This document shows, in pieces, positions 1-9,079 of a DNA stretch of 64,000 nucleotides. The position numbers and the translations under genes are program-made. Numbering within the stretch: position 1 is the stretch's first letter; each line of letters opens with the position of its first letter. This stretch comes from Saccharomonospora xinjiangensis XJ-54 (GTDB lineage: Bacteria; Actinomycetota; Actinomycetes; Mycobacteriales; Pseudonocardiaceae), in contig NZ_JH636049.1 in NCBI RefSeq assembly GCF_000258175.1, positions 1,651,482-1,715,481 on the forward strand, given 5' to 3'. The notes beneath the pieces were generated by a model. It saw nothing but the letters and a program-made list of their open reading frames with translations. It ran no database searches and was not told the DNA's origin.

Positions 1-314
1 GAAACACCGCGCTGGCGCAGCGGAATCTCTACGTCCTCATGTTCGCGGGAGGCGGCTCCACCTCCCCCGGCACCGCCGCGGAAGTGCGCGAGGAACTACA
101 GCTCGTGCTCGCCCCGCTGCGTGAGGCGGTCCGGTCGGGTGCGGCCGCCGGCGTGTTCGGCGACGTTCCCGACGACGTGATCGCGTCCAGTGTCTGGGCT
201 TACGCCCACGGGATGGTGTGCTTCGAGCTGCACCGGACGTTGCCATCCGGGTGGGAGTACTCCCGCGCCTACGAGGAAGGCCTGCGCGCGACCGTGCGCG
301 GCTGGTGCCGGTGA
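1..314 (+). CDS. TetR/AcrR-type regulator, C-terminal part only
   Basis: The open frame enters from the left edge (reading ...LAQRNLYVLMFAGGG...) and stops with TGA at 312-314, so only about 103 C-terminal residues are present. The RNLYVLMF stretch and the following helical segments resemble the ligand-binding C-terminal domain of TetR-family repressors. The DNA-binding helix-turn-helix would lie outside the window and cannot be checked. The gene converges on upp with a gap of only 10 bases. The family call rests on a weak, general similarity; another all-helical protein is possible. Confidence 0.5.
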   Translation, partial: NTALAQRNLYVLMFAGGGSTSPGTAAEVREELQLVLAPLREAVRSGAAAGVFGDVPDDVIASSVWAYAHGMVCFELHRTLPSGWEYSRAYEEGLRATVRGWCR

Positions 315-324
315 CGGCAGTGCG

Positions 325-948
325 TCACACCGCTCCGTAGAGCCGGTCGCCGGCGTCGCCGAGCCCCGGCACGATGAAACCGGAGTCGTTGAGGCGTTCG
401 TCCACGCTCGCCGTGACCACGCGGACCGGCAGGCCCGACTGCCGCAGCCGCTCGATGCCCTCCGGGGCCGCGAGCGCGCAGACCGCCGTGACGTCCGTCG
501 CGCCCCTGCCGGTCAGCAGCTTGATCGTGTATTCCATCGACCCGCCGGTGGCCAGCATCGGGTCGAGTACGAACACCGGCCTGTTCGACAGCGATTCCGG
601 CAGGGATTCGAGGTACGGCGTCGGTGTCAGCGTCTCCTCGTCGCGAGCGAGGCCGACGAACCCCATCTGCGCGTCGGGGATCAGCTTGTGTGCCTGGTCG
701 GCCATGCCGAGCCCAGCACGGAGCACCGGCACCAGCAGCGGCGGGTCGGCTAGCCGGTAGGCGTCGGTGCGAGCGACGGGGGTGTGAATACGTTCCGTCG
801 TCAACGGTGCGTCGCGCATGGCCTCGTAGGTCAGCATGACCGTGAGTTCCTGCAGGGCCGCCCGAAACGCCGCACCGTCCGTGCGCGCGTCGCGCATCGT
901 GGAGAGCCGCGCCTTGGCCAGCGGGTGTTCGACGACGAGGACGTCCAT
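325..948 (-). CDS. upp: uracil phosphoribosyltransferase
   Basis: Converts uracil and PRPP to UMP plus pyrophosphate in the cytosol (pyrimidine salvage). The start ATG at 948 gives 207 residues, the usual length for the family; the open frame extends further upstream but that extension looks non-coding. The PRPP-binding loop is clear near residues 128-138 (DPMLATGGS), and the C-terminus LYGAV is typical. The gene sits beside other nucleoside genes in this window (deoC, add, deoA, cdd), and upp lies in the same neighbourhood in mycobacteria. It is transcribed away from the VOC gene, with 140 bases between the two starts. Confidence 0.95.
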   Translation of the reverse strand: MDVLVVEHPLAKARLSTMRDARTDGAAFRAALQELTVMLTYEAMRDAPLTTERIHTPVARTDAYRLADPPLLVPVLRAGLGMADQAHKLIPDAQMGFVGLARDEETLTPTPYLESLPESLSNRPVFVLDPMLATGGSMEYTIKLLTGRGATDVTAVCALAAPEGIERLRQSGLPVRVVTASVDERLNDSGFIVPGLGDAGDRLYGAV

Positions 949-964
949 GCCCGACACCCTAACG

Positions 965-1040
965 CCGAGTGCACACAACCTGCGGACACGCGCATGCGGG
1001 CTGCCAACATGGGTGCACCAACTGCGGACACGGTGGATCG
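965..1040. repeat. degenerate copies of the 21-bp intergenic repeat
   Basis: Between upp and the VOC gene the motif CTGCGGACACGCGCATGCGG occurs near 979-998 and CTGCGGACACGG near 1021-1032, with intervening variants such as CTGCCAACATGGGTGCAC. The TGCGGACAC core is the same one found in the arrays at 12582 and 41270. The copies are degraded and not strictly periodic. Confidence 0.6.
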
Positions 1041-1088
1041 GACAGAAAACCGGTTGTGGGTTCGGACCTGGGCTGGGAGCGTCCCGGC

Positions 1089-1469
1089 ATGGGAAGCATG
1101 ATCGAGAACATCTCCGTGGACTGCGCCGATGCCTACGCGCTGGGCAGGTGGTGGAGCCAGGTCCTCGACTTACCACTGTCGCCGGAGGACGAGCCGGGCG
1201 ACCCCGAGGCGCTGATCGAACTCGGCGACGGCCGCAACCTCCTCTTCATGCAGGTGCCGGAGCCGAAGTCGGTGAAGAACCGGCTGCACTTCTGCCTGCG
1301 TCCCGAGAGGCCACGTGACGAGGAGGTGCGGCGGCTGCTCGGCATCGGGGCGACGCAGGTGGACGACCGGCGCGAGCAGGACGGCACCGGCTGGGTCGTG
1401 CTCGCCGACCCGGAGGGCAACGAGTTCTGCGTGCTCCGAGGCGCCCACGACGATCCGCCGAGGCTCTGA
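1089..1469 (+). CDS. VOC-superfamily (glyoxalase-like) protein
   Basis: A 126-residue single-domain protein with the beta-alpha-beta pattern of the vicinal oxygen chelate superfamily: [18 protein letters not shown] at the N-terminus and the C-terminal strand [10 protein letters not shown], typical of Glyoxalase_6-type proteins. The specific substrate cannot be inferred; members include glyoxalases, dioxygenases and resistance proteins. ATG 1089 is preferred because CTGGGAGC lies about 8 bases upstream; ATG 1098 is an in-frame alternative. It is followed after 58 bases by the DUF1707 gene. Confidence 0.8.
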   Translation: MGSMIENISVDCADAYALGRWWSQVLDLPLSPEDEPGDPEALIELGDGRNLLFMQVPEPKSVKNRLHFCLRPERPRDEEVRRLLGIGATQVDDRREQDGTGWVVLADPEGNEFCVLRGAHDDPPRL

Positions 1470-1527
1470 CCTCGCACGGGTGGCGTGACGTCGTGGACGC
1501 CGCACGCGTCGGCGCTAAGGTGAGGTT

Positions 1528-2172
1528 GTGAGCCAACAGCCCCCTCACCGCGATCCGAAGCAACTCAGGGCCTCGGACGCGGACCGGGAACGTGTCGCCC
1601 AGGTTCTCCACAAGGCCCTTGGCGAGGGCCGGATCACCCTCGACGAGCTTCAGGAACGTCTCGACCAGGTGTATTCGGCCAAGACTCTCGGCGAACTGGA
1701 GCCGGTCGTGGCCGATCTGCCCACCGACGGCTCGCACCTCCCCATCGCGCCCGTGGTGGCGGCGTCGTCGGTGCCCGATCGGCGCGTCGGCGGCACGCCC
1801 GGCTCCACGACGTCGATCGCGGTGATGTCGGGAACGGAGCGCAAGGGCGCCTGGGTACTGCCACCCCAGCACAACAGTTTCGCCTTCTGGGGCGGGGTGG
1901 AGATCGACCTGCGGCACGCGCGCTTCGCCGAGCAGTACTCCACGATCACGGCCGTCGCGATCATGGGCGGGGTGGACGTGATCGTGCCCGACGACGTCGC
2001 CGTCGAGGTGACCGGCGTGGGGATCATGGGCGCGTTCGAGACGCGGAACAAGAAGGGCGCGTCGCCCACGGCGCCTCCCGGCGCTCCGGTCGTGAAGGTC
2101 ACGGGCCTGGCGTTCTGGGGCGGTGTCGAGGTCAAACGCGTGCCCCGCAGCAAGATCGACGAGATCGAGTAG
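1528..2172 (+). CDS. DUF1707 domain protein with LiaF-like C-terminal region
   Basis: A 214-residue soluble protein starting with GTG. Residues 12-65 form the DUF1707 domain (LRASDADRERV ... GRITLDELQERLDQVYSAKT), a short helical domain common in actinobacteria and related to SHOCT. Residues 110-200 carry repeated FWGGVEI / IMGGVDVIVPD / FWGGVEVKR strands resembling the cell-wall-active antibiotic response (LiaF C-terminal) fold. Such proteins are usually linked to envelope stress, but nothing here shows a specific role. It lies 46 bases upstream of deoC on the same strand and may be co-transcribed with it. Confidence 0.85.
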   Translation: MSQQPPHRDPKQLRASDADRERVAQVLHKALGEGRITLDELQERLDQVYSAKTLGELEPVVADLPTDGSHLPIAPVVAASSVPDRRVGGTPGSTTSIAVMSGTERKGAWVLPPQHNSFAFWGGVEIDLRHARFAEQYSTITAVAIMGGVDVIVPDDVAVEVTGVGIMGAFETRNKKGASPTAPPGAPVVKVTGLAFWGGVEVKRVPRSKIDEIE

Positions 2173-2218
2173 TCCGCGCGCTCTCTGGCGCGGAAACAGC
2201 CGGGATACCCTTTCGGCC

Positions 2219-3172
2219 ATGGCAACAGCTACCCTGCCGCCCGGTCTGGCCGACGCCGTCCGCGACGACCGCAGTCTGCGCCGGTTCCTGCACGGCCTGC
2301 CAGGTGTGGACCAGGTCGGCGTCGAGCAGCGTGCCGCGACGCTGGCGACCCGCAGCATCAAGAAGGACTCGAAGCTGTGGGCGATCGACACCGCGATCTC
2401 GATGGTGGACCTGACCACGCTGGAAGGTGCCGACACCGAGGGCAAGGTGCGGTCGCTGGCCGCCAAGGCGCGGCGGCCCGACCCCGATCACCCGGACACC
2501 CCGCACGTGGCGGCCGTGTGTGTCTATCCCGATCTCGCGGCGACGGCTGTCGAGGCGCTGGCAGGCACCGACGTCGCCGTGGCGAGCGTGGCGACGGCGT
2601 TCCCCTCGGGGCGGTCGAGCCGCGACGTGAAGCTCGCCGACGTCGCGCTCGCGGTGTCGGCAGGCGCCACCGAGGTGGACATGGTGATCGACCGGGGTGC
2701 GTTCCTCGCTGGTCGCTACGGGCAGGTGTTCGACGAGATCAGAGCTGTCAAGGAGGCCTGCGGGACCGCCCATCTCAAGGTGATCCTCGAAACCGGTGAA
2801 CTCGCCACCTACGACAACGTGCGCCGCGCGTCGTGGCTCGCGTTGCTGGCCGGTGGTGACTTCATCAAGACGTCCACGGGGAAGGTCTCGCCTGCCGCGA
2901 CGCTCCCGGTGACCCACGTGATGCTTCAGGCCGTCCGCGACTGGCACACCGCGACGGGGCAACTACGCGGAGTGAAGCCTGCGGGTGGCATCCGCACCAC
3001 CAAGGACGCCGTGCGCTACCTCGTCGCCGTGCACGAGGTGGCCGGTCCGGAGTGGCTCACGCCCTCGCTCTTCCGGTTCGGCGCTTCGAGCCTGCTGAAC
3101 GACCTGCTGTTGCAGCGGCGCACTCAACGTTCCGGCCACTACAGCGGCCCCGACTACCTCGCATTGGACTGA
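2219..3172 (+). CDS. deoC: deoxyribose-phosphate aldolase
   Basis: Cleaves 2-deoxyribose 5-phosphate to glyceraldehyde 3-phosphate and acetaldehyde. The start is taken at ATG 2219 (MATATLPPGL), giving 317 residues, the longer actinobacterial form of the class I aldolase. The Schiff-base lysine lies in DFIKTSTGK near residue 216; the second conserved lysine is in GVKPAGGIRT near residue 256, and EVDMVID supplies the conserved aspartate. The aldehyde dehydrogenase gene begins 3 bases after its stop, which fits onward oxidation of the acetaldehyde. Confidence 0.96.
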   Translation: MATATLPPGLADAVRDDRSLRRFLHGLPGVDQVGVEQRAATLATRSIKKDSKLWAIDTAISMVDLTTLEGADTEGKVRSLAAKARRPDPDHPDTPHVAAVCVYPDLAATAVEALAGTDVAVASVATAFPSGRSSRDVKLADVALAVSAGATEVDMVIDRGAFLAGRYGQVFDEIRAVKEACGTAHLKVILETGELATYDNVRRASWLALLAGGDFIKTSTGKVSPAATLPVTHVMLQAVRDWHTATGQLRGVKPAGGIRTTKDAVRYLVAVHEVAGPEWLTPSLFRFGASSLLNDLLLQRRTQRSGHYSGPDYLALD

Positions 3173-3174
3173 TC

Positions 3175-4614
3175 GTGAGCCAGTGGGAATACGCGCCAGC
3201 GCCAGAGTCGCGCGACGTCGCGAACCTCAAACCGAAGTACCGGACGTTCATCGGCGGCGAGTTCATCGACGGCGGCGGTGAACCGCTCAAGACCGTCAAC
3301 CCGGCCACCGAGGAGGTGCTCGCCGAGGTCGGCACAGCGAGCGCGTCCGATGTGGACACCGCGGTGAAGGCGGCGAGGAAGGCCTACGACCGCGTATGGG
3401 GCCCGATGCCGGGCACCGAACGCGCGAAGTACGTGTTCCGGCTCGCCCGCCTCATCCAGGAACGCGCGCGCGAACTCGCCGTGCTGGAGACCCTCGACAA
3501 CGGCAAGCCGATCAGGGAGTCGCGCGACACCGACGTCCCCACGGCGGCGGCGCACTTCTTCTACCACGCGGGCTGGGCCGACAAGCTCGACCACGCGGGG
3601 CTCGGGCCGGACCCGCGCCCGCTCGGGGTGGCAGGCCAGGTCATCCCGTGGAACTTCCCGCTGCTGATGCTGGCGTGGAAGGTCGCTCCTGCCCTGGCCA
3701 CCGGCAACACGGTGGTGCTCAAGCCCGCCGAGACCACACCGTTGACGGCACTGGTGTTCGCCGAGATCTGCCAGCAGGCCGACCTGCCGCCGGGTGTGGT
3801 CAACATCGTGCCCGGCGCGGGTGACATCGGCGCGGCCGTTGTCGAGCACCCCGGTGTGGACAAGGTGGCGTTCACCGGCTCCACCGAGGTCGGCAAGCAC
3901 ATCCAGCGCACACTCGCGGGAACCCGTAAACGGCTCACGCTCGAACTCGGCGGCAAGGCGGCGAACATCGTGTTCGACGACGCCCCTCTCGACCAGGCCG
4001 TGGAAGGGATCGTCAACGGGATCTTCTTCAACCAGGGCCATGTGTGCTGCGCGGGCTCCCGGCTGCTGGTGCAGGAGTCGATCGCCGAGGAGCTGCTCGA
4101 CAAGCTCCGTGCTCGGGTGGCGACACTGCGCCTCGGTGACCCGCTCGACAAGAACACCGATATCGGCGCCGTCAACTCGGCGGAACAGCTCGCCAAGATC
4201 ACCGAACTCGTGGCGTCGGGCGAACGCGACGGCGCGCAGCGGTGGACGAGCCCGTGCCCGGTGCCGGAGAAGGGATTCTTCTTCGCCCCCACGGTGTTCT
4301 CCGGCGTCGAGCAGTCGATGCGCATCGCGAGGGAGGAGATCTTCGGGCCTGTGTTGTCGGTGCTGACGTTCCGCACGCCCGACGAGGCCGTCGCCAAGGC
4401 CAACAACACGCCGTACGGCCTTTCCGCAGGGGTCTGGACGGAGAAGGGCTCCCGGATTCTGTGGATGGCCGACCGCCTGCGGGCCGGCGTGGTGTGGGCC
4501 AACACGTTCAACCGGTTCGATCCCGCCGCGCCGTTCGGTGGCTACAAGGAATCAGGATTCGGGCGCGAGGGCGGCCGGACGGGTCTGGAGGCGTACCTGC
4601 ATGTCCAGGGTTGA
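3175..4614 (+). CDS. aldehyde dehydrogenase, complete
   Basis: NAD(P)-dependent oxidation of an aldehyde to the acid; next to deoC the likely substrate is acetaldehyde. The start GTG at 3175, just after the deoC stop, gives 479 residues, full family length. Visible landmarks: cofactor-binding GQVIPWNFPLLM near residue 150, KPAETTP near 183, the general-base glutamate in LELGGKAANIVF near 257, and the nucleophilic cysteine in NQGHVCCAGSR near 291. The C-terminal PFGGYKESGFGREGG motif is intact. The next gene overlaps its last 14 bases. Substrate assignment is inference from context. Confidence 0.93.
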   Translation: MSQWEYAPAPESRDVANLKPKYRTFIGGEFIDGGGEPLKTVNPATEEVLAEVGTASASDVDTAVKAARKAYDRVWGPMPGTERAKYVFRLARLIQERARELAVLETLDNGKPIRESRDTDVPTAAAHFFYHAGWADKLDHAGLGPDPRPLGVAGQVIPWNFPLLMLAWKVAPALATGNTVVLKPAETTPLTALVFAEICQQADLPPGVVNIVPGAGDIGAAVVEHPGVDKVAFTGSTEVGKHIQRTLAGTRKRLTLELGGKAANIVFDDAPLDQAVEGIVNGIFFNQGHVCCAGSRLLVQESIAEELLDKLRARVATLRLGDPLDKNTDIGAVNSAEQLAKITELVASGERDGAQRWTSPCPVPEKGFFFAPTVFSGVEQSMRIAREEIFGPVLSVLTFRTPDEAVAKANNTPYGLSAGVWTEKGSRILWMADRLRAGVVWANTFNRFDPAAPFGGYKESGFGREGGRTGLEAYLHVQG

Positions 4615-5464
4615 GGTGGCGAAGACCTACAAGCTGTTCATCGGCGGGAAGTTCCCGCGCTCGGAGTCAGGGCGCAGCTACGCCGTGACCGATTCCAAGG
4701 GCCGGTTCCTCGCCAACGCCTCCCACGCCTCCCGCAAGGACGTCCGCGACGCCGTGGTGGCCGCGCGCAAGGCGTTCGGCGGCTGGTCGGGGGCGACGGC
4801 ATACAACCGGGGTCAGGTGCTGTACCGCGTCGCCGAGGTGATGGAGGGGCGGCGCGACCAGTTCGTCGCCGAGGTGGCCGCGTGCGAGGGCCTGCCGACC
4901 CGCAAGGCCGAGTCCATTGTGGACGCCGCAGTGGACAGGTGGGTGTGGTACGCGGGGTGGACCGACAAGGTCGCCAGCGTGTTCGGCGCTGCGAACCCCG
5001 TCGCGGGGCCGTATTTCTCGTTCACGGTGCCGGAACCGACCGGCGTGGTCGGGGTGCTGGCCCCCCAGAAGTCGTCGCTGCTGGGGCTGGTGAGTGTCAT
5101 GGCTCCCGTGCTCGCCACCGGGTGCACGGCCGTGGTGGTGAGCAGCGCGGAACGTCCGCTTCCCGCCATCACACTGTCGGAGGTGCTGGCGACGTCGGAC
5201 GTGCCGGGCGGAGTTGTGAACGTCCTGACGGGGCGCGCGCTCGAACTCGGGCCGTGGCTCGCCACGCATGCCGACGTCAACGCCATCGATCCCACCGGTG
5301 CGGGGCCGACAGGCCGGGTGGAGATCGCGCGGGAGGCGGCGGGGACGGTCAAGCGCGTGCTCGACGTGCCGGGCGAGGAGCCGGACTGGACCCGGCAGCC
5401 GGGACTGGGGAGGCTGCGGACGTACCTTGAGCCGAAGACGGTGTGGCACCCGATGGGTGTCTGA
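4601..5464 (+). CDS. truncated aldehyde dehydrogenase-like protein lacking the catalytic half
   Basis: A 287-residue protein aligned by eye with the N-terminal, cofactor-binding half of the aldehyde dehydrogenase superfamily: YKLFIGGKFPRSESGR at the start, then ATGCTAVVVSSAERPLPA and SDVPGGVVNVLTG matching the Rossmann-type segments of the neighbour. It ends at HPMGV without the region that carries the catalytic glutamate and cysteine, so it cannot be a normal dehydrogenase. There is no sign of a frameshift: the frame is clean, codon use is normal, and the start overlaps the upstream gene by 14 bases. It may be a non-catalytic partner of the complete enzyme or a decayed paralogue. Confidence 0.85.
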   Translation: MSRVEVAKTYKLFIGGKFPRSESGRSYAVTDSKGRFLANASHASRKDVRDAVVAARKAFGGWSGATAYNRGQVLYRVAEVMEGRRDQFVAEVAACEGLPTRKAESIVDAAVDRWVWYAGWTDKVASVFGAANPVAGPYFSFTVPEPTGVVGVLAPQKSSLLGLVSVMAPVLATGCTAVVVSSAERPLPAITLSEVLATSDVPGGVVNVLTGRALELGPWLATHADVNAIDPTGAGPTGRVEIAREAAGTVKRVLDVPGEEPDWTRQPGLGRLRTYLEPKTVWHPMGV

Positions 5465-5494
5465 AGCCGTACGGGAACTGCGGACACGCGTGCG

Positions 5495-5537
5495 GGAAGT
5501 GCGGACACGCCCGGGAATCCGGGGTGTCCGCACTTCC
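5495..5537. terminator. bidirectional hairpin, 14-bp stem
   Basis: GGAAGTGCGGACAC (5495-5508) pairs perfectly with GTGTCCGCACTTCC (5524-5537); the loop contains a further CCCGG/CCGGG pairing. It sits between the convergent truncated aldehyde dehydrogenase and the first subtilase, 7 bases from the subtilase stop, and is followed by a short T run. The left arm is a copy of the dispersed 21-bp repeat core, and one degenerate repeat precedes it at 5473-5494. Confidence 0.75.
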
Positions 5538-5544
5538 TTTCGCG

Positions 5545-8500
5545 TCAGCGCACCGGGTAGGCGCCGATGATGGTCTGCTTCAGGGCGTTGCCGTCAACGT
5601 CCTTCGCCACGACCCTCAACGACACGTCCTTCGCGCCCTCCGGCGCCTGCACCGTGATCATCCGCTTGCCGTGCTTCCACCAATACGGAACGAACCGCCA
5701 CGTGGAGCCGCCGTCGAACGACACCTCCACCCGGAGCTTCTCCAGCTTCGGAGCGTCGGCACTCCCGTTGCGCTGCACCGCCAACGGCAACCGCACCTGC
5801 TCCCCCACCTTCGGCGCGTCCGCCACACCGAAGCCGGCGTCGAAATGCACACCCAGCAACGGCAGAACATCGAGTTCTTCGCCTGATTCCACGCCGTCGC
5901 CTCGGAATATCCACTCCGCGTCGATCACCCGCGACTGCGGCGTCAACGAACCCCGATCGGCATGCAACACGTACCGGTACGACGCGGGCCCTTCCGGCAC
6001 CTCGAACCAGTTCTGCGGGCCAGGCTGCTCCTCGACCAGTTTCCCGTCGCGATACAACGTCCCCGTGGACTTCTCGTAATCGACCATCCCGGACCCGGCA
6101 TGTCCGGCGCCATCGCTGTATAGCGGAACCTGGATGCCCATGCCTTCCTTACTATGGCTGGCCCAGACACCGGGCTGGTGCGATTGGTAGGGAAACGCCG
6201 GGCCGTGCACCGCGGTGTTCCAGCGCTTCTCGACCCGCTCATCCGGCTGGTAGGTGCGCAATGCATCCACCTGAGAATCCAGGATGTTCGCTTGGCCGTC
6301 CGGCGCAGGCGCGTCGCCAACCCCCAGCCAGGGCCACCACTCGACCCCTGGCGTGTAGTACTCCTCCAACTCGAACGGCAGCTCGCTCGCGACGATCTCG
6401 CGGTAACCCCACTGCCCGGCACCGCCCTCGGAGTGCGTGCTGTGCACCTTGGCGAGTCCATCGTCAGCGACTCGCCGCACCAGCTTGTCGGGCACCTTCC
6501 CGGAGTAGGTGTGCTTCAGCTGGTACAGGTACGGGCTGCCGACGAACGTACCCTCACCGTCGAGCCGCGCGTGCACCGTCTCCACATCCAGCGAGAACTG
6601 CTCGTGTTCGGTGTCCGAGCCTTGTACCAGGACGCCGCTGAAGTCGGGTCCATACAACAGCCAGTTGCTGCCCCACTCGGCTCCCGATCGGTAGATCAGC
6701 GTGGCCTCACCGATTCCCGCGTCCGGTCTCGCGGCGAGTTCGACATCGGGATGGTGCGCGTCCCGGATATCGAAGACAACTTCTCGCGGCCCGTCCACGA
6801 GAAGGCCGGGCTCAGCGAAGATCGCTAACCGCCATTGCCCGTCGGCTTCCTGGAAGGAGTAGAAGATCTGGAGGTGGTAAGTGTCCTTGGCCGCACGGAC
6901 GTGGTAGCCGCCGTCTCCGGGGATCGGCCGGTATGTCCGGTCCTCGGACCGCGACACGAGTTCGATCTCGGCGTTCTTGACCGGTTCGCCGTCTGCACCG
7001 AGCACTGTCACATCGACGTCGTAGCTCTCGCTTTCCTTCGTCACGCCGAAGGGCGTGCGCACCGACGAACCGTCGTCGCCGTCGGCGACCACGACGCCGC
7101 TGTAGCGGCCGAACGCGGTGCCCGTCTCGACGGTGACCGTCACCTCAGCCTCCCCGTTCGCCGGCACGGTGATCTCGGCTGGCGAGACGGTGACCGAGCC
7201 CCCTGCATCATCGTCGTCCGGCCCGCGCAGGGTCGTGTCGAGCGTCAACGTGACCGGCTCAGCGCCGCTGTTGCTGTAGGTGAGCGTGCGGGAGCCAGGT
7301 GTCTCGCCGTCGTCGTGCGGCCACTGCTGGACTCCGAAGTTCAGCACGGCGGGCTTGCTCACCACCGACTGTTCCACTGCACGGACGACATCGACGCGGC
7401 CCGCGCCCTGCTCGTCCGCCGTCAGTTCGGGGTGTGCCGCCGCCGAACCGGTCAAGGCCGACTTGAGGTCCTTCCCTTGCAGGCCGGGTCGAGCCTGTGC
7501 CACGAGCGCCGCAGCCCCCGCCACGTGGGGAGCGGCCATCGAGGTTCCCGACATCGCCATGTAGTGCTCCTCGGACGGCGGGAACACGCCGCTCGCCCGG
7601 GCTGCGGTGACGTCAACCCCGGGCGCGGTGATCTCAGGTTTGATCGCCGCGTCACCGAGGCGTGGGCCACGGCTGGAGAACCCCGCGAGATCGTCGTTGT
7701 CGTCCACCGCGCCCACCGTGAGCGCCGCGTCAGCCGCCGCTGGAGTGCCGATCGTGCCGTGGTCGGGCCCAGAGTTACCGGCCGCGACGACGAACAGGGT
7801 TCCGGTGTCCTCGCTGAGCCGGTTCACCGCCTGCGACAGCGGCGCCGTGCCGTTGTCGGGCAGATCAGCGCCGAGGCTCATGTTGACCACGTCGGCGCGC
7901 GATGCCGCCCACTCCATGCCCGCGAGGATCCAGGACTCCTGGCCCGAACCGCCACCGTCGAGAACCCTGCCGATCACCAGGTCCGCATCAGGTGCGACAC
8001 CCTTGTAGCGGCCCTCGCTCGCGGTTCCATCGCCCGCGATGGTGCCCGCCACATGCGTGCCGTGTCCGTTCAGGTCGTCCGTGGTGCCCTCACCCGTGAA
8101 GTCCTCAGCCTCCACCACAGCATCATCGAGATCCGGATGCCCGGCGTCGATGCCGGAGTCCAGCACCGCCACCCGCACACCCTCACCCGTGTAACCGCCC
8201 TCCCAGACCTCGGGCGCGCCGATCTGAGCCACTGTCCCGTCGAGAGTCGCCTTGACAGGCGCGTCCAGCCACAAGCGCTCGACTGACTGTCCGGGTTCCA
8301 GCATCGGGCGGACACTGTCCCAGAACTGGGTGGTCCTCTCCTTCGCGGTGCTCAGCGCCTCGCCGTTGACCGCAGCCAGCGGCCGGACACTCGTCGCGGC
8401 CCCGTCTGCCAACGCGCGGGTCCGGGCCCGCTCCTGCCCTTCCACATACGAGACGAGAACAGGAACGTCGTCCCGTCCCTCGTCGTGATAACCGGCTTCG

Positions 8501-8847
8501 AGCAGGCCCGACACATTAAACAACCGCTGGTCAAGCGTGCCCGCCGCGATCAAGGGCGAAGCATCATGGGGGATCACATACAGATCCCCATCCATACGGA
8601 ACTGCCGGAACCCCATATCGGCCCGGCCCGGGCCCGGCAACACCGTCGCGTACTGTCCCGTGACTCTGACCCGATCACCCGTGATCAGCGTGACAACGGG
8701 TCCCTCGGCAGCAAAGAAACTCACCCGCCCCGGTGCTTCCGCACCCGCTGTCGTGTCCGGGTCCGCGGCGGCCGGTGGTGCCACCGCGAGTGAGAGGGCG
8801 GTGGTCAGCGCCACCACCGCCCCGAGTCTGGGTGATCGACTTCTCAC
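5545..8847 (-). CDS. secreted S8 family serine peptidase (subtilase) 1
   Basis: A 1100-residue exported subtilisin-like protease. Start GTG 8847 has GGGAGCG just upstream; the longer open frame is ignored. Residues 1-29 are a signal peptide (basic SRSPRLG, hydrophobic core, cleavage near AAA-D). An inhibitor-like propeptide (VVTLITGDRVRVTG) follows. The triad is complete: Asp in AVLDSGIDAGHPDL near 229, His in NGHGTHVAG near 264, Ser in SGTSMAAPHVAG near 434. After the catalytic domain come beta-rich regions and a conserved tail ending TIIGAYPVR. Paralogue 2 is very similar, nearly identical over the last 60 residues. Substrate unknown; extracellular protein degradation is likely. Confidence 0.93.
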   Translation of the reverse strand: MRSRSPRLGAVVALTTALSLAVAPPAAADPDTTAGAEAPGRVSFFAAEGPVVTLITGDRVRVTGQYATVLPGPGRADMGFRQFRMDGDLYVIPHDASPLIAAGTLDQRLFNVSGLLEAGYHDEGRDDVPVLVSYVEGQERARTRALADGAATSVRPLAAVNGEALSTAKERTTQFWDSVRPMLEPGQSVERLWLDAPVKATLDGTVAQIGAPEVWEGGYTGEGVRVAVLDSGIDAGHPDLDDAVVEAEDFTGEGTTDDLNGHGTHVAGTIAGDGTASEGRYKGVAPDADLVIGRVLDGGGSGQESWILAGMEWAASRADVVNMSLGADLPDNGTAPLSQAVNRLSEDTGTLFVVAAGNSGPDHGTIGTPAAADAALTVGAVDDNDDLAGFSSRGPRLGDAAIKPEITAPGVDVTAARASGVFPPSEEHYMAMSGTSMAAPHVAGAAALVAQARPGLQGKDLKSALTGSAAAHPELTADEQGAGRVDVVRAVEQSVVSKPAVLNFGVQQWPHDDGETPGSRTLTYSNSGAEPVTLTLDTTLRGPDDDDAGGSVTVSPAEITVPANGEAEVTVTVETGTAFGRYSGVVVADGDDGSSVRTPFGVTKESESYDVDVTVLGADGEPVKNAEIELVSRSEDRTYRPIPGDGGYHVRAAKDTYHLQIFYSFQEADGQWRLAIFAEPGLLVDGPREVVFDIRDAHHPDVELAARPDAGIGEATLIYRSGAEWGSNWLLYGPDFSGVLVQGSDTEHEQFSLDVETVHARLDGEGTFVGSPYLYQLKHTYSGKVPDKLVRRVADDGLAKVHSTHSEGGAGQWGYREIVASELPFELEEYYTPGVEWWPWLGVGDAPAPDGQANILDSQVDALRTYQPDERVEKRWNTAVHGPAFPYQSHQPGVWASHSKEGMGIQVPLYSDGAGHAGSGMVDYEKSTGTLYRDGKLVEEQPGPQNWFEVPEGPASYRYVLHADRGSLTPQSRVIDAEWIFRGDGVESGEELDVLPLLGVHFDAGFGVADAPKVGEQVRLPLAVQRNGSADAPKLEKLRVEVSFDGGSTWRFVPYWWKHGKRMITVQAPEGAKDVSLRVVAKDVDGNALKQTIIGAYPVR

Positions 8848-8864
8848 TGTCGCTCCCTTTTTCC

Positions 8865-8896
8865 GATGTGCGGGAAGCATTTGCCTCCCGCACATC
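8865..8896. promoter_or_regulatory. 11-bp inverted repeat upstream of subtilase 1
   Basis: GATGTGCGGGA (8865-8875) and TCCCGCACATC (8886-8896) are perfect inverted repeats with a 10-base spacer, 18-49 bases upstream of the subtilase 1 start. It could be an operator or a 5' leader hairpin. Confidence 0.5.
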
Positions 8897-9031
8897 ACAT
8901 GCTTGCGAAGATCGTTTGGTTGCATGCGAAGCCGGGCGGATCGCTGAGCGGTCGCGTTGCCGGTGTTCAACGGCAATCGGCGGGGCCAGGGTCGTCACGC
9001 TCTCGTGCGGGAGATGCGGACACGCGTGCAG

Positions 9032-9072
9032 GAAGTGCGGACACGCCCGGGAATCCGGGGTGTCCGCACTTC
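9032..9072. terminator. hairpin terminator of subtilase 2
   Basis: GAAGTGCGGACAC (9032-9044) pairs with GTGTCCGCACTTC (9060-9072), the same hairpin as at 5495 and 12708, 7 bases past the subtilase 2 stop (TAA, complement of 9080-9082). One 21-bp repeat unit variant lies on its left at 9009-9030. Confidence 0.75.
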
Positions 9073-9079
9073 GTCGGCC

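Noticed and set aside
4601..5464. Frameshifted pseudogene of a complete aldehyde dehydrogenase
   Set aside because: No continuation of the missing catalytic half was seen in any frame after 5464; the repeat and terminator follow at once.
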